Under the pieces are notes generated by a model, which did not search any database, was not told the DNA's origin, and saw only the letters and a list, made by a program, of their open reading frames with translations. A program made the position numbers and the translations under genes. This document shows positions 21,180-30,052 of a stretch of DNA of 64,000 nucleotides, one piece after another. This DNA is from Mesorhizobium sp. LSJC280B00 (lineage in GTDB: Bacteria; Pseudomonadota; Alphaproteobacteria; Rhizobiales; Rhizobiaceae): positions 267,769-331,768 of the forward strand of contig NZ_AYVL01000005.1 of the NCBI RefSeq assembly GCF_000502835.1, written 5' to 3'. Positions within the stretch are counted from its first letter, which is position 1. Every line of letters starts with the position of its first letter.

Positions 21180-22451
21180 TCACGACTTGACCGGCAGGCC
21201 GGTCGCCGCGGCGATCTGGCTTGCGGCATCGTCGAGAGCTGCCTTGGCGTCGGGATAGCCGCCGGCCAGATATTTGGTCTGCACCGCGCGGATGATGATT
21301 TCGGCGTCGCTCTGGAACGGCGTGCCGCGGCTGGGGACGACCTTGGGCAAGGTGCCGAGGATGTCCTTCCACACGGCCTGGCCACCCCAATAGGGCAGGC
21401 CTTCGGAGACATAAGGGTCGTTGAGCGCCGAGATCAGCGACGGCACCAGGCCGAAGCCTTTCAGCATGGTGATCTGGCCCTCATTCGTCGCAAGCGTGTA
21501 TTTCAGATAGGCGTAGGCGGCTTCCTTGTTCTTAGACACCGAGGTGATGGCGAGCGAGGAGCCGCCGAGATTGGCGGCGCGCGGACCGTCGGCGGTCAGG
21601 CTCGGCATCAGATAGACGCCCCATTTGCCTGCCCCATCGGGCGATTCGGTGCGCACGGTGCCTTCATACCAGCCGCCATACATCTGCGTGGCGACCTTGC
21701 CGGCGGTATTGTTGGTGATCTTGGTGCTCCAGTCGGCAGAGGAAATGATGCCGGCGTCCTTCATCTCCTTGATCTTGGTCATGGCATCGACGCATTTGGG
21801 CTGGTTGACCGTGATCGATTGCCCGTCGGCGGAGAAGTAGGCGCAACCCTGCTCGTTGGAGATCATGCGGAAGAATTCGGAATCGCCGTTGAAATCGGCG
21901 TTGGTCATCGTGACGCCGGGATTGGCGGCCTGGATTTTCTTGGCGGCGGCGATGAAATCGTCCCAGGTCTTGATCGAGGACGGATCGACGCCAGCCTTCT
22001 CGTAGAAGTCGCGGCGGTAGAACATCGCCACTGGACCGGAATCCCAGGGCATCGCATAGGCCTTGTCGTCAACCTCGAGCTCGGTACGCTTGAAGTCGGG
22101 GAATTTTGCCTGGTCTTCCGCGGTGTAGCCGAGCGTATGCAGGTCGACGAAGCAATCCGGGAACTGGCTCCAGTAGTTTTCGGCTTCGCCGTTCTCAATC
22201 GTAACGATGTCAGGCAGCCCCTCGCCGCCGGCGGCACAGCCGGCGATCGATTTGTCGTAGGTCGGCTGGTTGCCAAGGTCCTCGACCGTCACCTTGATGT
22301 CGGGATACTGCTTGTTGAAGCCCGCTATGGTCGCCTTCAGCGACGAAGCGGCGATATTCCAGCTCCAGATCGTGATTTCACCGGACTGCGCAAAGGCCGG
22401 GCTGGAGCCCAAGGCAAGCGCGAGCGCGGCGCAGGTCAATTTTATGCGCAT
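21180..22451 (-). CDS. Carbohydrate ABC transporter substrate-binding protein
   Basis: 423 residues. Extracellular solute-binding protein family 1. The signal peptide ends near ALALGSSPAFA, followed by QSGEITIWSWNI, the first strand of the mature domain. DSGPVAMFYRRDFYEKAGV and KNKEAAYAYLKYTLA are typical of sugar binders of the MalE/UgpB class. The periplasmic protein delivers substrate to the two downstream permeases. It is transcribed divergently from an AraC-type regulator, which probably controls it. The sugar is not evident. Confidence 0.92.
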   Translation of the reverse strand: MRIKLTCAALALALGSSPAFAQSGEITIWSWNIAASSLKATIAGFNKQYPDIKVTVEDLGNQPTYDKSIAGCAAGGEGLPDIVTIENGEAENYWSQFPDCFVDLHTLGYTAEDQAKFPDFKRTELEVDDKAYAMPWDSGPVAMFYRRDFYEKAGVDPSSIKTWDDFIAAAKKIQAANPGVTMTNADFNGDSEFFRMISNEQGCAYFSADGQSITVNQPKCVDAMTKIKEMKDAGIISSADWSTKITNNTAGKVATQMYGGWYEGTVRTESPDGAGKWGVYLMPSLTADGPRAANLGGSSLAITSVSKNKEAAYAYLKYTLATNEGQITMLKGFGLVPSLISALNDPYVSEGLPYWGGQAVWKDILGTLPKVVPSRGTPFQSDAEIIIRAVQTKYLAGGYPDAKAALDDAASQIAAATGLPVKS

Positions 22452-22470
22452 TGAAATCCTCCCATTTCAG

Positions 22471-22499
22471 TTGCTCTCTGTTTGCGAGCGTGGCTAGAC
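22471..22499 (+). promoter_or_regulatory. Possible promoter for the AraC-type regulator
   Basis: TTGCTC at 22471-22476 and CTAGAC at 22494-22499 are 17 bases apart, an acceptable rhizobial housekeeping-sigma promoter, about 60 bases before the regulator start. The whole 106-base divergent gap (22452-22557) is the expected operator for sugar-operon control. Confidence 0.35.
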
Positions 22500-22557
22500 T
22501 AGGCCTCGGGAAAGCCTTGTCCGCGACAAAGGGAATAAGAAATGAGCGGAAAGTAAG

Positions 22558-23430
22558 ATGCCGGAAAGGCCGTTTTACCAGCCTGGCGCCAGCAGCGTGG
22601 AGGGCCTGCCGCTGCTGCTGCAGATGTTCCACACCCAGCCCCTGGTGATGCTCAAGCCGCATTGGCACGCCCAGGTCGAGGTGAATTTCATCGTGCGTGG
22701 CGCCGTGCATTACCGCATGGACGGGCACGGGCTTTCGCTTTCTGCGGGCGACATGTGCCTGTTCTGGGGCGGCCTGCCGCACCAGATGGACGAAGCCTCC
22801 GACGATGCCATCTATGCCGGCGCGCATTTGCCGCTGGTGCATTTCTTCCGGCTGCATTTGCCCGTCGAGGTCCGCAACAGACTGATGACCGGGGCGACGC
22901 TGGTGACCGACGCCACCGACCGTTCGGACGACCACAATTTCGAGCGCTGGAACCGCTATGCCCGCTCCGGCGACCCGGTCAAGGCCGAGCATGCCGTCAA
23001 CGAGCTGTTGCTGCGGCTGGAGCGGGTGCGCTTCGAGCCTTACCGGCTGGTGCCCGAAACCCCGGTCGAACAGGAGATAGGCAGTCCCTTCGATCAGCAA
23101 TCGCTGCGCAATGTCGGGCGCATGTGCGACTTCATCGCCGAGAATTTCCTCTACGAGATCGATTGCGTCGACATCGCCGCGGCGGCCGATATCCATCCCA
23201 AATACGCCATGAGCATCTTCAAGAAATCGACCGGCATGACGCTCAATGAATATGTGAATTTGCTGCGCCTCAGCTACGCGCAGGCGCTGCTGATGCATCA
23301 GGATGCCAATGTGCTGCGCGTCGCCATGGAATCGGGCTTCGGCTCGCTCAGTGCCTTCAACAAGTCGTTCCGCAAGCTTTCCGGCATGTCGCCGTCGGAT
23401 TTCCGCAGGGGCGTGGCCGGCGCCAGATAA
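22558..23430 (+). CDS. AraC family transcriptional regulator
   Basis: 290 residues. The N-terminal cupin sensing domain (KPHWHAQVEVNFIVRGAVHYRMDGH) is followed by a C-terminal double helix-turn-helix (VDIAAAADIHPKYAMSIFKK and VLRVAMESGFGSLSAFNKSF). The arrangement resembles MelR-type sugar regulators. GGAAAGTAAG lies before the ATG. It is divergent from the sugar-binding-protein gene and probably activates the importer, with the imported or processed sugar as ligand. Confidence 0.88.
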   Translation: MPERPFYQPGASSVEGLPLLLQMFHTQPLVMLKPHWHAQVEVNFIVRGAVHYRMDGHGLSLSAGDMCLFWGGLPHQMDEASDDAIYAGAHLPLVHFFRLHLPVEVRNRLMTGATLVTDATDRSDDHNFERWNRYARSGDPVKAEHAVNELLLRLERVRFEPYRLVPETPVEQEIGSPFDQQSLRNVGRMCDFIAENFLYEIDCVDIAAAADIHPKYAMSIFKKSTGMTLNEYVNLLRLSYAQALLMHQDANVLRVAMESGFGSLSAFNKSFRKLSGMSPSDFRRGVAGAR

Positions 23431-23439
23431 CGGCTGGAT

Positions 23440-24678
23440 TCAGCCGATAATATCCAGGCGCCTCGGCAGGCGGTTCATCGGCGACGGCCCGTTGGCGGTG
23501 ATCAGGAACTGGTCCTCGAGATTGAAGCTGGCGAGACCGTCGATGTAGAGCGGGATCTCGAATGCCAGCACCATGCCGGCCTCGATCACGACATTGCTGT
23601 CGGCCGAGATGAACGGCCATTGCTCGGAAAACACGGAATGGCCGACGCCGTGGCCGAAATGGCCGCGGCGATAGGAACGCAGGCCCTGGCGCGCCAGGCT
23701 TTCGCTGGCGGCGCGATGCACGGCGGCTAACGGCTTTCCGGGCATAAGCGCGGCAAGCCCGTCGGCGAAGGCGCGTTCGGCTATCGCATGCAATTCGGCC
23801 TGTTCGGGCGACGGCGGCCCGAAGGTGAAATTCCGCGACATATCCGAGGCATAGCCGTTCACGCTGCACACCATGTCGGCCTTCAGCGGATCGCCGGCGG
23901 CGGCGACGGCGTCGGCGCCTTTCGGGCGAGCGCCCAGCGTGACGTATTCCGCCGTCGAGATTTGCTGCGACGACCCGGCGGCTGCATCCGCGACGCCTTG
24001 CCGGTAAAGCGCGACCAGCTCAGACTGACGCATGCCGTTTGTCGCATGCTGCTGCAGCCGCGACAGGCCGGCTTCCGACAGGGCGATGCCCTGCTGCAGA
24101 AGGTCGATCTCGCTCTGCGATTTGATTGCCCGCAGCCTGTCGAGAACCGGTGAGCCGTTGACCAGGGCAGTGCCCGGCAACATCGCCTGCATCGCGGAAA
24201 AATCGCTGGCCGAGACGAAATCCAGCTCGATGCCGAGCGTCGCACGCTCCAGCCCGAATTCTGCGAGGATCGTTTTCAGCTCGCGGACGGAGCGGGCAAG
24301 CTCAAAGGTCGCCGGACGTGAAAAACCGGGAGCGCGGCCAACCAGGCCGGCCTCGATGCGCTGCGCAACAGGCCGGTCGGCCGTCGCCGGCTCGAGCGAC
24401 GCCGATTCGATCCAGATCGCATGCGTGCGCAGCACGGCGCCGGCCATCGCCGCCCGGAGCCGGGCAGCCTGGAAATCCGCCACCACGACGCCGATCGGCA
24501 GGTCGCCTCGCTTGGGAATAACGACGAAACCGGCGCCGGCCCGCCGGAACAGGCCGGCCGGGCCGATCCAGGCACCGGTGGCATATTGGAACGCCTCGGG
24601 CTCGCAAAGCACCAGCGCCTCGATGCCGGCGCGCTGCATCAGGTCAGTTGCGCGCTCGCGGTCGACAAAGCCGGTCAT
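23440..24678 (-). CDS. M24 family metallopeptidase (Xaa-Pro peptidase-like)
   Basis: 412 residues: an N-terminal creatinase-like domain (about 1-150) and a C-terminal pita-bread fold. Dinuclear-metal ligands seem present: the two Asp in KADMVCSVNGYASDMSRNF with normal spacing, His in GHFGHGVGHS, and Glu in LAFEIPLY and FNLEDQFLIT. Members include Xaa-Pro aminopeptidase, creatinase and DMSP lyase-like proteins, so the substrate is open. It is convergent with the AraC-type regulator, nine bases away. Confidence 0.88.
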   Translation of the reverse strand: MTGFVDRERATDLMQRAGIEALVLCEPEAFQYATGAWIGPAGLFRRAGAGFVVIPKRGDLPIGVVVADFQAARLRAAMAGAVLRTHAIWIESASLEPATADRPVAQRIEAGLVGRAPGFSRPATFELARSVRELKTILAEFGLERATLGIELDFVSASDFSAMQAMLPGTALVNGSPVLDRLRAIKSQSEIDLLQQGIALSEAGLSRLQQHATNGMRQSELVALYRQGVADAAAGSSQQISTAEYVTLGARPKGADAVAAAGDPLKADMVCSVNGYASDMSRNFTFGPPSPEQAELHAIAERAFADGLAALMPGKPLAAVHRAASESLARQGLRSYRRGHFGHGVGHSVFSEQWPFISADSNVVIEAGMVLAFEIPLYIDGLASFNLEDQFLITANGPSPMNRLPRRLDIIG

Positions 24679-24810
24679 GGGATCTCCTCGAATGCACTCG
24701 AATCCGACGCCGATGCGGCGGCGTTTGGCCTTAGCGTAGCTTCAGTGCCGCCGTGGAGCAGCTTTTTTCTGGAAGCGCTGTTCACCTTGAGAGTTCGTCG
24801 TCGGGAAACG

Positions 24811-24837
24811 AAAAAAGCCGCGGCGAACCACGGCTTT
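24811..24837 (-). terminator. Rho-independent terminator of the Gly/Asn-rich protein gene
   Basis: Read on the minus strand: AAAGCCGTGG, loop, CCGCGGCTTT followed by a T-run. It lies 30 bases after the stop of the gene at 24867-25205. It is the clearest classical terminator in the window. Confidence 0.8.
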
Positions 24838-24866
24838 CAACGCGACAAGTGGTCTGTTTCGAATGC

Positions 24867-25205
24867 TTACTCGGTTTCGTCAGAGGTGTCGTCGGCAGTG
24901 TCTGCCGCGTCTTTCGCGGCCTTCCTATCCAGCGCTGCCTGCAAGGCCAGCGTTGCCTGCGGTGAGGCCGGTGTCGTGGCAACGACCGCCATTGCATGAG
25001 CAACGCCGGTCGTCGACTTGTCCTTGGCCGCGGCGGAAGTGGCGGCTCCGTGTCCCTGCGAGCCGGCCCCGGCCGAGTTTCCGCCGTTACCGTTGCTGCC
25101 GCCATTGCCGTTGCCATTGCCATTGCCGCCGGGAGCAGCGAGTACCGGAGATGCGACAAGGGTGAGAGCGGCTACAGTCGCGAATAGACAGGTGCGCGTT
25201 TTCAT
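24867..25205 (-). CDS. Small exported Gly/Asn-rich hypothetical protein
   Basis: 112 residues. A signal peptide is evident (MKTRTCLFATVAALTLVASP, cleavage after VLA), followed by a low-complexity GN repeat (APGGNGNGNGNGGSNGNGG), then an Ala-rich segment and an acidic tail DTADDTSDETE. AAGGAGGAAC precedes the ATG and a terminator follows, so it is a real transcription unit. No enzyme motif is visible; an envelope or stress-associated structural role is possible. The 18-residue GN tract is encoded by short tandem repeats prone to slippage. Confidence 0.75.
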   Translation of the reverse strand: MKTRTCLFATVAALTLVASPVLAAPGGNGNGNGNGGSNGNGGNSAGAGSQGHGAATSAAAKDKSTTGVAHAMAVVATTPASPQATLALQAALDRKAAKDAADTADDTSDETE

Positions 25206-25516
25206 AGTTCCTCCTTCGAGTCGCCCTCCCGCCAGGATGGGTTTCAGATGAAAAACGTCAGGACTTTCGAATCCGAAAGTCGGCTGTTACCTAGCTTTGT
25301 TCAAATACAGTATTCTACAAGACGGACCTTGGTCCGAAATCGATACGCAAAAGTCCTGGATTTTATCGACAGCGTACTTCGGACGACCGCAGCGGCGGGA
25401 TTTTTGCTGCCGGCAGATCCGGCGCCGCTACAGCGCAGTGTGCGTCGGCTGACATCAGGCTAGGGTCGAGGAAACCTAGCTGCTCGGCCATCGGTGAGAT
25501 CATTCAAGGCGATTGA
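25206..25516. other. Gap without recognisable gene
   Basis: About 310 bases upstream of both the minus-strand small protein and the plus-strand pseudogene. Short open frames are present, but none has a ribosome-binding site or family similarity that I recognise. Confidence 0.4.
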
Positions 25517-25541
25517 GGAACATTCCACATTTCGTGAAGTT
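25517..25541 (+). promoter_or_regulatory. Possible EcfG-type general-stress promoter
   Basis: GGAAC at 25517-25521 and AGTT at 25538-25541 are 16 bases apart, close to the alphaproteobacterial EcfG consensus GGAAC-N16/17-CGTT. It lies 66 bases before the start of the ferritin-like pseudogene, a family often found in the general-stress regulon. One base of the -10-like element deviates. Confidence 0.45.
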
Positions 25542-25606
25542 GGGAGCGCAGGCGCGCTTTTGAGGTGCCAAAATGTTTGATGCCGGCGGGCTTTTGGGAG
25601 GAAGCC

Positions 25607-25931
25607 ATGATCCGCGTCACGCCTGCATTTCGTGTTTCGCGCCGCCGCGCGTTGCAGTTTGGCCTGGGAGCAACGCTCGCTTCGGCCACCGGCCTTGCCC
25701 CGGTTTCCCGGGCCTATGCGCAGGATGAGGTCAAAGACGAAGACATTTTTTCCGGTTCGCCCTCAATCTCGAATATATGGAAGCCGAATATTACCTGCGC
25801 GGCACAACCGGAAAGGGATCGAAGACTCGGATGCCGGTCCGAAGGCCGGCGCTGTCGTTGGCGGCAAACAGGTCAGCTTTGACACGCCTGCAATCGGCGA
25901 GTTCATGCGCCCATGGCGTCCAAAAAGCTAG
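25607..25931 (+). pseudogene. Broken ferritin-like domain protein gene
   Basis: An ATG with GGGAGGA upstream opens a twin-arginine-like leader (SRRRALQFGLGATLASATG, then SRAYAQ). The ferritin-like core continues in another frame (FRFALNLEYMEAEYYLRGTT) and then in a third (DAGPKAGAVVGGKQVSFDTP, AIGEFMR), after which similarity stops. Two frameshifts and a 3' truncation therefore disable it. Intact relatives are exported ferritin-like proteins of roughly 250-300 residues. The possible stress promoter upstream is now orphaned. Confidence 0.8.
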
Positions 25932-25941
25932 TGAGTTCAAT

Positions 25942-25990
25942 TGGCTCGCCCGAAAAGAGTCGAACTCCTGACCCCTAGATTCTGGTCTGA
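25942..25990 (-). pseudogene. Decayed 3' half of a tRNA-Arg-like gene
   Basis: On the minus strand this reads as the right part of a tRNA: partial anticodon stem-loop TCAGACCAGAATCTAG, variable region GGGTC, T-arm AGGAGTTCGACTCTTTT and acceptor CGGGCGAGCCA including CCA. It resembles rhizobial tRNA-Arg(ACG), but the anticodon loop has lost a base and the 5' half is absent. A lone 3' half is what an integrative element leaves at one attachment end, but no integrase is present. Confidence 0.6.
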
Positions 25991-26400
25991 GAAGTCAAGA
26001 TCTAGGCGGTTCGAACGTGTCCCCTACTCCGTCAACGCTCCGGCTTCCCACCGCCAAGGCACATCATGGTTTAGGAGCTTGGCTTAGACGCTCGGAGTGA
26101 AGTACCCAGCCCATACCTTATTCCATTCTGGAGTTTCCACGTTTTTCGCAGCGGTCAAGGCCGCCGAGAATCCGAGATGGTCAATACCAGTGAAATGATG
26201 CAGGTTCTTCTGGACCACGTGGCAAGCAGGCCGCTGAGCAGACGTAGCTTCCTGGTTTCAGCATATGGACCCTCTTTGTAATACGAATTGAAAATTGCGC
26301 CCTCATGTTTCAGAACAGGTCGGTAGACCCGCGAGGATGGTTTCGAATCCTGCGGGTCGCTCACGGTCCTCAAGGCGAGAATTCTAAGAGACGTTCAACA
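25991..26400. other. Gap between the tRNA remnant and the glycosyltransferase genes
   Basis: About 410 bases with no gene I can support. Short open frames lack starts or similarity. It should contain the promoter of the glycosyltransferase operon, but no clear -35/-10 pair stood out. Confidence 0.4.
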
Positions 26401-27615
26401 ATGACCCAGCACGCAGAAAACGCTCGAATTCTCATGTACAGCCACGACACGTTCGGGCTCGGCCATTTGCAGCGCTGCCGGACTATCGCGCATTCGCTGG
26501 TCGAGGATTTCCGCGGACTTCAGGTGCTTATCATTTCGGGTGCGACTATCGCTGGCGCCTTCGACTACCGCGCCCGTGTCGACTTCGTGAAGATCCCCAG
26601 CGTCATCAAGCTGCGCAACGGCGAATACACCTCGCTGGAAAAGGACATCGATCTGCATGAGACGCTAAGGATGCGCCAGTCGATCATCCGCCATACAGCT
26701 GAGACCTTCCGGCCGGATATCTTCATCGTCGACAAGGAACCGCTCGGCCTGCGCGGTGAGATTGAGGACACGCTGTCCTACCTCAAGACGCGGGGCACCA
26801 CGCTGGTGCTTGGCCTGCGCGAGGTGATGGATGCGCCGCATCTGCTCGAAGCAGAGTGGGCACGCAGAGACGTGATGCGCAAGATAGGCGTCTTCTACGA
26901 CAAGGTCTGGGCCTATGGTCCGCCGGATTTCTACGATCCGTTGACCGGCTTGGATGTGCCCCCGGCTGTCAGGGCAAAGATGAGGTTCGTCGGTTTCCTG
27001 CAACGGAGCCTGCAGCGGAACGAGTTGCCCGGCCACCGGCCCGAGGGCGACTATATCCTCGTTACTACCGGTGGCGGCGGTGACGGCGCCGATCTGATCC
27101 ACGACGTCATCGATGCCTATCAGCAGGATCCGCAATTGCAGCATAGAGCCCTGATCGTGCTTGGGCCTTACATGCCGGCGCGCAAGCGCAACAAGCTGCT
27201 CAAGAAGGGGTCCAAGATCCCCTACATCAAGATCATCGAGTTCGACAACCGCATGGAAGACCTGATTGCCGGCGCCAAGGCGGTAGTGGCGATGGGCGGC
27301 TACAACACCTATTGCGAGATACTGTCTTTCGACAAGCCGGCGCTGATCGTGCCGCGCGTCGAGCCCCGCCAGGAACAACTGATCCGCGCACGGCGCGCAG
27401 CCGAACTCGGCCTCATCGAGATGCTTTTGCCGGAAGAAGCCGAGGATTCCCGGCGGTTTGCTGATGCACTGAAGGTGCTGCCGGACCGGCCCCGCCCATC
27501 GCAGAGCAATCCGCATCTGACGCTGGAGGGGCTGCCTCATATTTCCGAAATCGTCGCGGAACTGCTCGACCGGCGGGCCGGCCATCACCTTTCGGTCATT
27601 GAAGGAATGACCTGA
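26401..27615 (+). CDS. Predicted glycosyltransferase, MurG-like fold (COG4671 type)
   Basis: 404 residues. The N-terminal SHDTFGLGHLQRCRTIAHSL is the glycine-rich acceptor-side loop of GT-B enzymes related to GT28/MurG. The C-terminal VVAMGGYNTYCEILSFDKP, then PRVEPRQEQLIRA, is the UDP-sugar-binding part. No signal peptide or membrane segment is evident, so it probably works at the inner face of the membrane. I start at ATG 26401; an in-frame upstream extension has no similarity. It is followed after one base by a GT4 enzyme and then by a second protein of this family, an apparent three-gene operon. Acceptor and donor are unknown. Confidence 0.8.
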   Translation: MTQHAENARILMYSHDTFGLGHLQRCRTIAHSLVEDFRGLQVLIISGATIAGAFDYRARVDFVKIPSVIKLRNGEYTSLEKDIDLHETLRMRQSIIRHTAETFRPDIFIVDKEPLGLRGEIEDTLSYLKTRGTTLVLGLREVMDAPHLLEAEWARRDVMRKIGVFYDKVWAYGPPDFYDPLTGLDVPPAVRAKMRFVGFLQRSLQRNELPGHRPEGDYILVTTGGGGDGADLIHDVIDAYQQDPQLQHRALIVLGPYMPARKRNKLLKKGSKIPYIKIIEFDNRMEDLIAGAKAVVAMGGYNTYCEILSFDKPALIVPRVEPRQEQLIRARRAAELGLIEMLLPEEAEDSRRFADALKVLPDRPRPSQSNPHLTLEGLPHISEIVAELLDRRAGHHLSVIEGMT

Positions 27616-27616
27616 G

Positions 27617-28861
27617 TTGCAACATCGCAAGATCGTCGTGGTTCTGAAGGGTTACCCGCGGCTGTCCGAAACCTTCATCGCGCAGGAACTGCTCGGTCTT
27701 GAGCGTGCGGGGTTCGACCTGATACTCGTCGCGCTCAGGCGGCCGACCGACGAAAAACGCCACCCCGTGCATGACGAGATCAAAGCGCCCGTCCATTATC
27801 TGCCGGAATATCTGCATGAAGAGCCGCTGCGCGTGCTTCGCTCGCTGTTTGCCTGTCTGCTGCGTCCGGGCTTCTGGCGCGCGCTCGGATCGCTGGCTGC
27901 CGATATGCCCCGCGACTTTACGCGCAATCGCGCGCGCCGCTTCGGGCAAGCGCTCGTGCTGGCGGCCGAATGGCCGGAAAACGCGGGCTGGCTGCATGCA
28001 CATTTCGCGCACACGCCTGCATCGGTGACGCGCTATGCCAGCCAGCTTCGTGGCCTGCCCTGGACCTGCTCGGCCCATGCCAAGGACATCTGGACTTCGG
28101 CGGACTGGGATCTGGCCGGCAAGCTTTCCTCGGCGCGCTGGACGGTCACTTGCACGAAAACCGGCTTCGATCGTCTGAAAAAACTCGCTAACGGCAACTC
28201 GTCTGTGCATCTGAGCTATCATGGGCTCGACCTTGATCGCTTCGGCAGTTTCGGCGAGGCGCGAAAGCAGCATGACGGCTCGGCTCCGGACGAACCGGTT
28301 GTCGTTCTGAGTGTCGGGCGCGCCGTTGAAAAGAAAGGTTACGATACGTTGCTGGAGGCCCTTGCCCTGTTGCCCGGCGATTTGGCGTGGCGTTTCGAGC
28401 ATATCGGCGGCGGCGAAGAACTGGAACGGTTCAAGGCGCTGGCGCAAAAGCTCGGCCTGGATGGTCGCGTCTCTTGGAAAGGCGCGCTTGCGCAGGAGGA
28501 GGTGCTTGAGCGCTACCGCCGCGCCGACATCTTCGCCCTGGCCTGCAGGATCACCGCAAATGGCGACCGCGACGGTCTGCCGAACGTTCTGGTGGAGGCG
28601 GCTAGCCAGCGGCTTGCCTGCGTGTCGACCGATATTTCCGGCGTGCCGGAGCTTTTATCGCCGGATGAAACCGGGTTGCTGGTTCCGACGGAAAACCCGA
28701 TTGCCCTGGCACAGGCGCTGGAGCGCCTGATCCGTGATCCCGTGCTCCGCGACCGCCTCGGCGACGCCGCAGAGCGGCGCGTGCGCGGCAATTTCGATCA
28801 TATGGCAAGCATTGGACAGCTCAAGGAACTGTTCGAGCGGGAGTGGCGGGCCGCCGAATGA
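27617..28861 (+). CDS. Glycosyltransferase family 4 (group 1) enzyme
   Basis: 414 residues from a TTG start preceded by GAAGGA. The N-terminal domain begins KGYPRLSETFIAQELLGLE, a signature of colanic-acid-type GT4 enzymes (WcaL-like). The C-terminal donor domain shows SVGRAVEKKGYDTLLEAL and the ED/EN motif region GLPNVLVEAASQRLACVSTD. Retaining enzymes of this class add sugars to lipid-linked or exopolysaccharide intermediates. It lies between two COG4671-type transferases and overlaps the start of the next by four bases, so a shared pathway is likely. Confidence 0.85.
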   Translation: MQHRKIVVVLKGYPRLSETFIAQELLGLERAGFDLILVALRRPTDEKRHPVHDEIKAPVHYLPEYLHEEPLRVLRSLFACLLRPGFWRALGSLAADMPRDFTRNRARRFGQALVLAAEWPENAGWLHAHFAHTPASVTRYASQLRGLPWTCSAHAKDIWTSADWDLAGKLSSARWTVTCTKTGFDRLKKLANGNSSVHLSYHGLDLDRFGSFGEARKQHDGSAPDEPVVVLSVGRAVEKKGYDTLLEALALLPGDLAWRFEHIGGGEELERFKALAQKLGLDGRVSWKGALAQEEVLERYRRADIFALACRITANGDRDGLPNVLVEAASQRLACVSTDISGVPELLSPDETGLLVPTENPIALAQALERLIRDPVLRDRLGDAAERRVRGNFDHMASIGQLKELFEREWRAAE

Positions 28862-30036
28862 AGCGGCTGCGCGCTTTCTTCTATGTCCAGCACCTGCTCG
28901 GCATCGGCCATCTCGCGCGCGCCAGCCGCATTGCGGCGGCTCTGGTCGATGACGGGTTTGACGTTACCGTCGTGACCGGCGGAGCGCCGATCGCCGGGTT
29001 TCCGGGACTGGGTGTACAATCTGTAACCCTGCCACCTGTCACCTCCGGTGATGAAGGATTTTCGGGACTTGTCGACCTGCAAGGCAACCCGATCGACGAT
29101 GATTTCAAGAAATGGCGTTCAGAGATGCTGCTGCAGGCATTCCGGGATTGCAGGCCTGATATCGTCATTGTCGAGGCGTTTCCATTTGGACGCCGGCAGA
29201 TGCGTTTCGAACTCTTGCCGCTGATCGAGGCCATCGACGCGACGTCGCCCAGACCGCTGCTGGCGACGTCCGTCCGTGATATCCTCCAGGAGCGCGTCAA
29301 GCTGGGCCGAAACGAGGAAACGGTCGATCTCATCAACAGGCATTTCGATCTTGTTATGGTCCATGGCGATCCGGCTTTCGCAACCATCGACAAGACATTT
29401 CCACTGGCTGGGGCGATCAGGGCCGAGGTCACCTACACGGGGCTCGTTGCCGCGCCGCCATCGCCCGCGGCCTCCGAGCGCTTCGACGTTCTGGTGTCGG
29501 TTGGCGGCGGGGCTGCCGGAAAGAGCCTTGTCAGATCCACCATCGCAGCGGCGCGGAATGCCAACAACGCTTGGAAATGGTGTTTGATCACCGGCCCAAA
29601 CCTGCCGAAAGACGAGTTTGACGCGATCGCACGCGATGCCACGCCGGGCCTGTCCATCTTCCGGTTCCGCGAGGATTTCGCCAGCCTGCTGACCGGCGCC
29701 CGCCTGTCAGTCTCGCAGGCGGGTTACAACACGGTCTGCGATGTCCTGCGCGCGGGTTGTCGCTCCCTGCTCGTCCCATTTGCAGCCGGCGGGGAAACCG
29801 AACAGACGGTTCGCGCCCTGATGCTCGAAGAACTCGGTCTTGCAACGGTGCTGATGGAAAAGGATCTGACGCCTGAAGGTTTGGCGCAAGCGATCGAACA
29901 AGCGCTTGTGGAACCGACGCCATCCGCGCATCGTCTCGATCTGGAAGGCGCGCGTCGCTCCGCGCAAATCCTGCGCGAGCGGCATCGAACATGGTCCCTA
30001 AATGTGGGGCCCGGTTTCGGAAAAGTTCATGATTGA
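28858..30036 (+). CDS. Second predicted glycosyltransferase of the COG4671 type
   Basis: 392 residues. YVQHLLGIGHLARASRIAAA corresponds to the glycine-rich loop, and SVSQAGYNTVCDVLRAG then PFAAGGETEQTVRA to the nucleotide-sugar site. Its homology to the gene at 26401 suggests duplication followed by divergence. The ATG overlaps the preceding stop (ATGA). The last dozen residues (LNVGPGFGKVHD) are encoded by sequence resembling a widespread rhizobial repeat, so the natural C-terminus has probably been replaced by repeat invasion. Confidence 0.78.
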   Translation: MKRLRAFFYVQHLLGIGHLARASRIAAALVDDGFDVTVVTGGAPIAGFPGLGVQSVTLPPVTSGDEGFSGLVDLQGNPIDDDFKKWRSEMLLQAFRDCRPDIVIVEAFPFGRRQMRFELLPLIEAIDATSPRPLLATSVRDILQERVKLGRNEETVDLINRHFDLVMVHGDPAFATIDKTFPLAGAIRAEVTYTGLVAAPPSPAASERFDVLVSVGGGAAGKSLVRSTIAAARNANNAWKWCLITGPNLPKDEFDAIARDATPGLSIFRFREDFASLLTGARLSVSQAGYNTVCDVLRAGCRSLLVPFAAGGETEQTVRALMLEELGLATVLMEKDLTPEGLAQAIEQALVEPTPSAHRLDLEGARRSAQILRERHRTWSLNVGPGFGKVHD

Positions 30037-30052
30037 ACAGACGATAGATCCT

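Noticed and set aside
25090..25135. CRISPR-like short repeats
   Set aside because: These are a coding Gly-Asn tract of 6-base repeats, with no spacers and no cas genes.
25942..25990. Functional tRNA gene
   Set aside because: Only the 3' half is present, the anticodon loop is short and the 5' acceptor and D-arm are missing.
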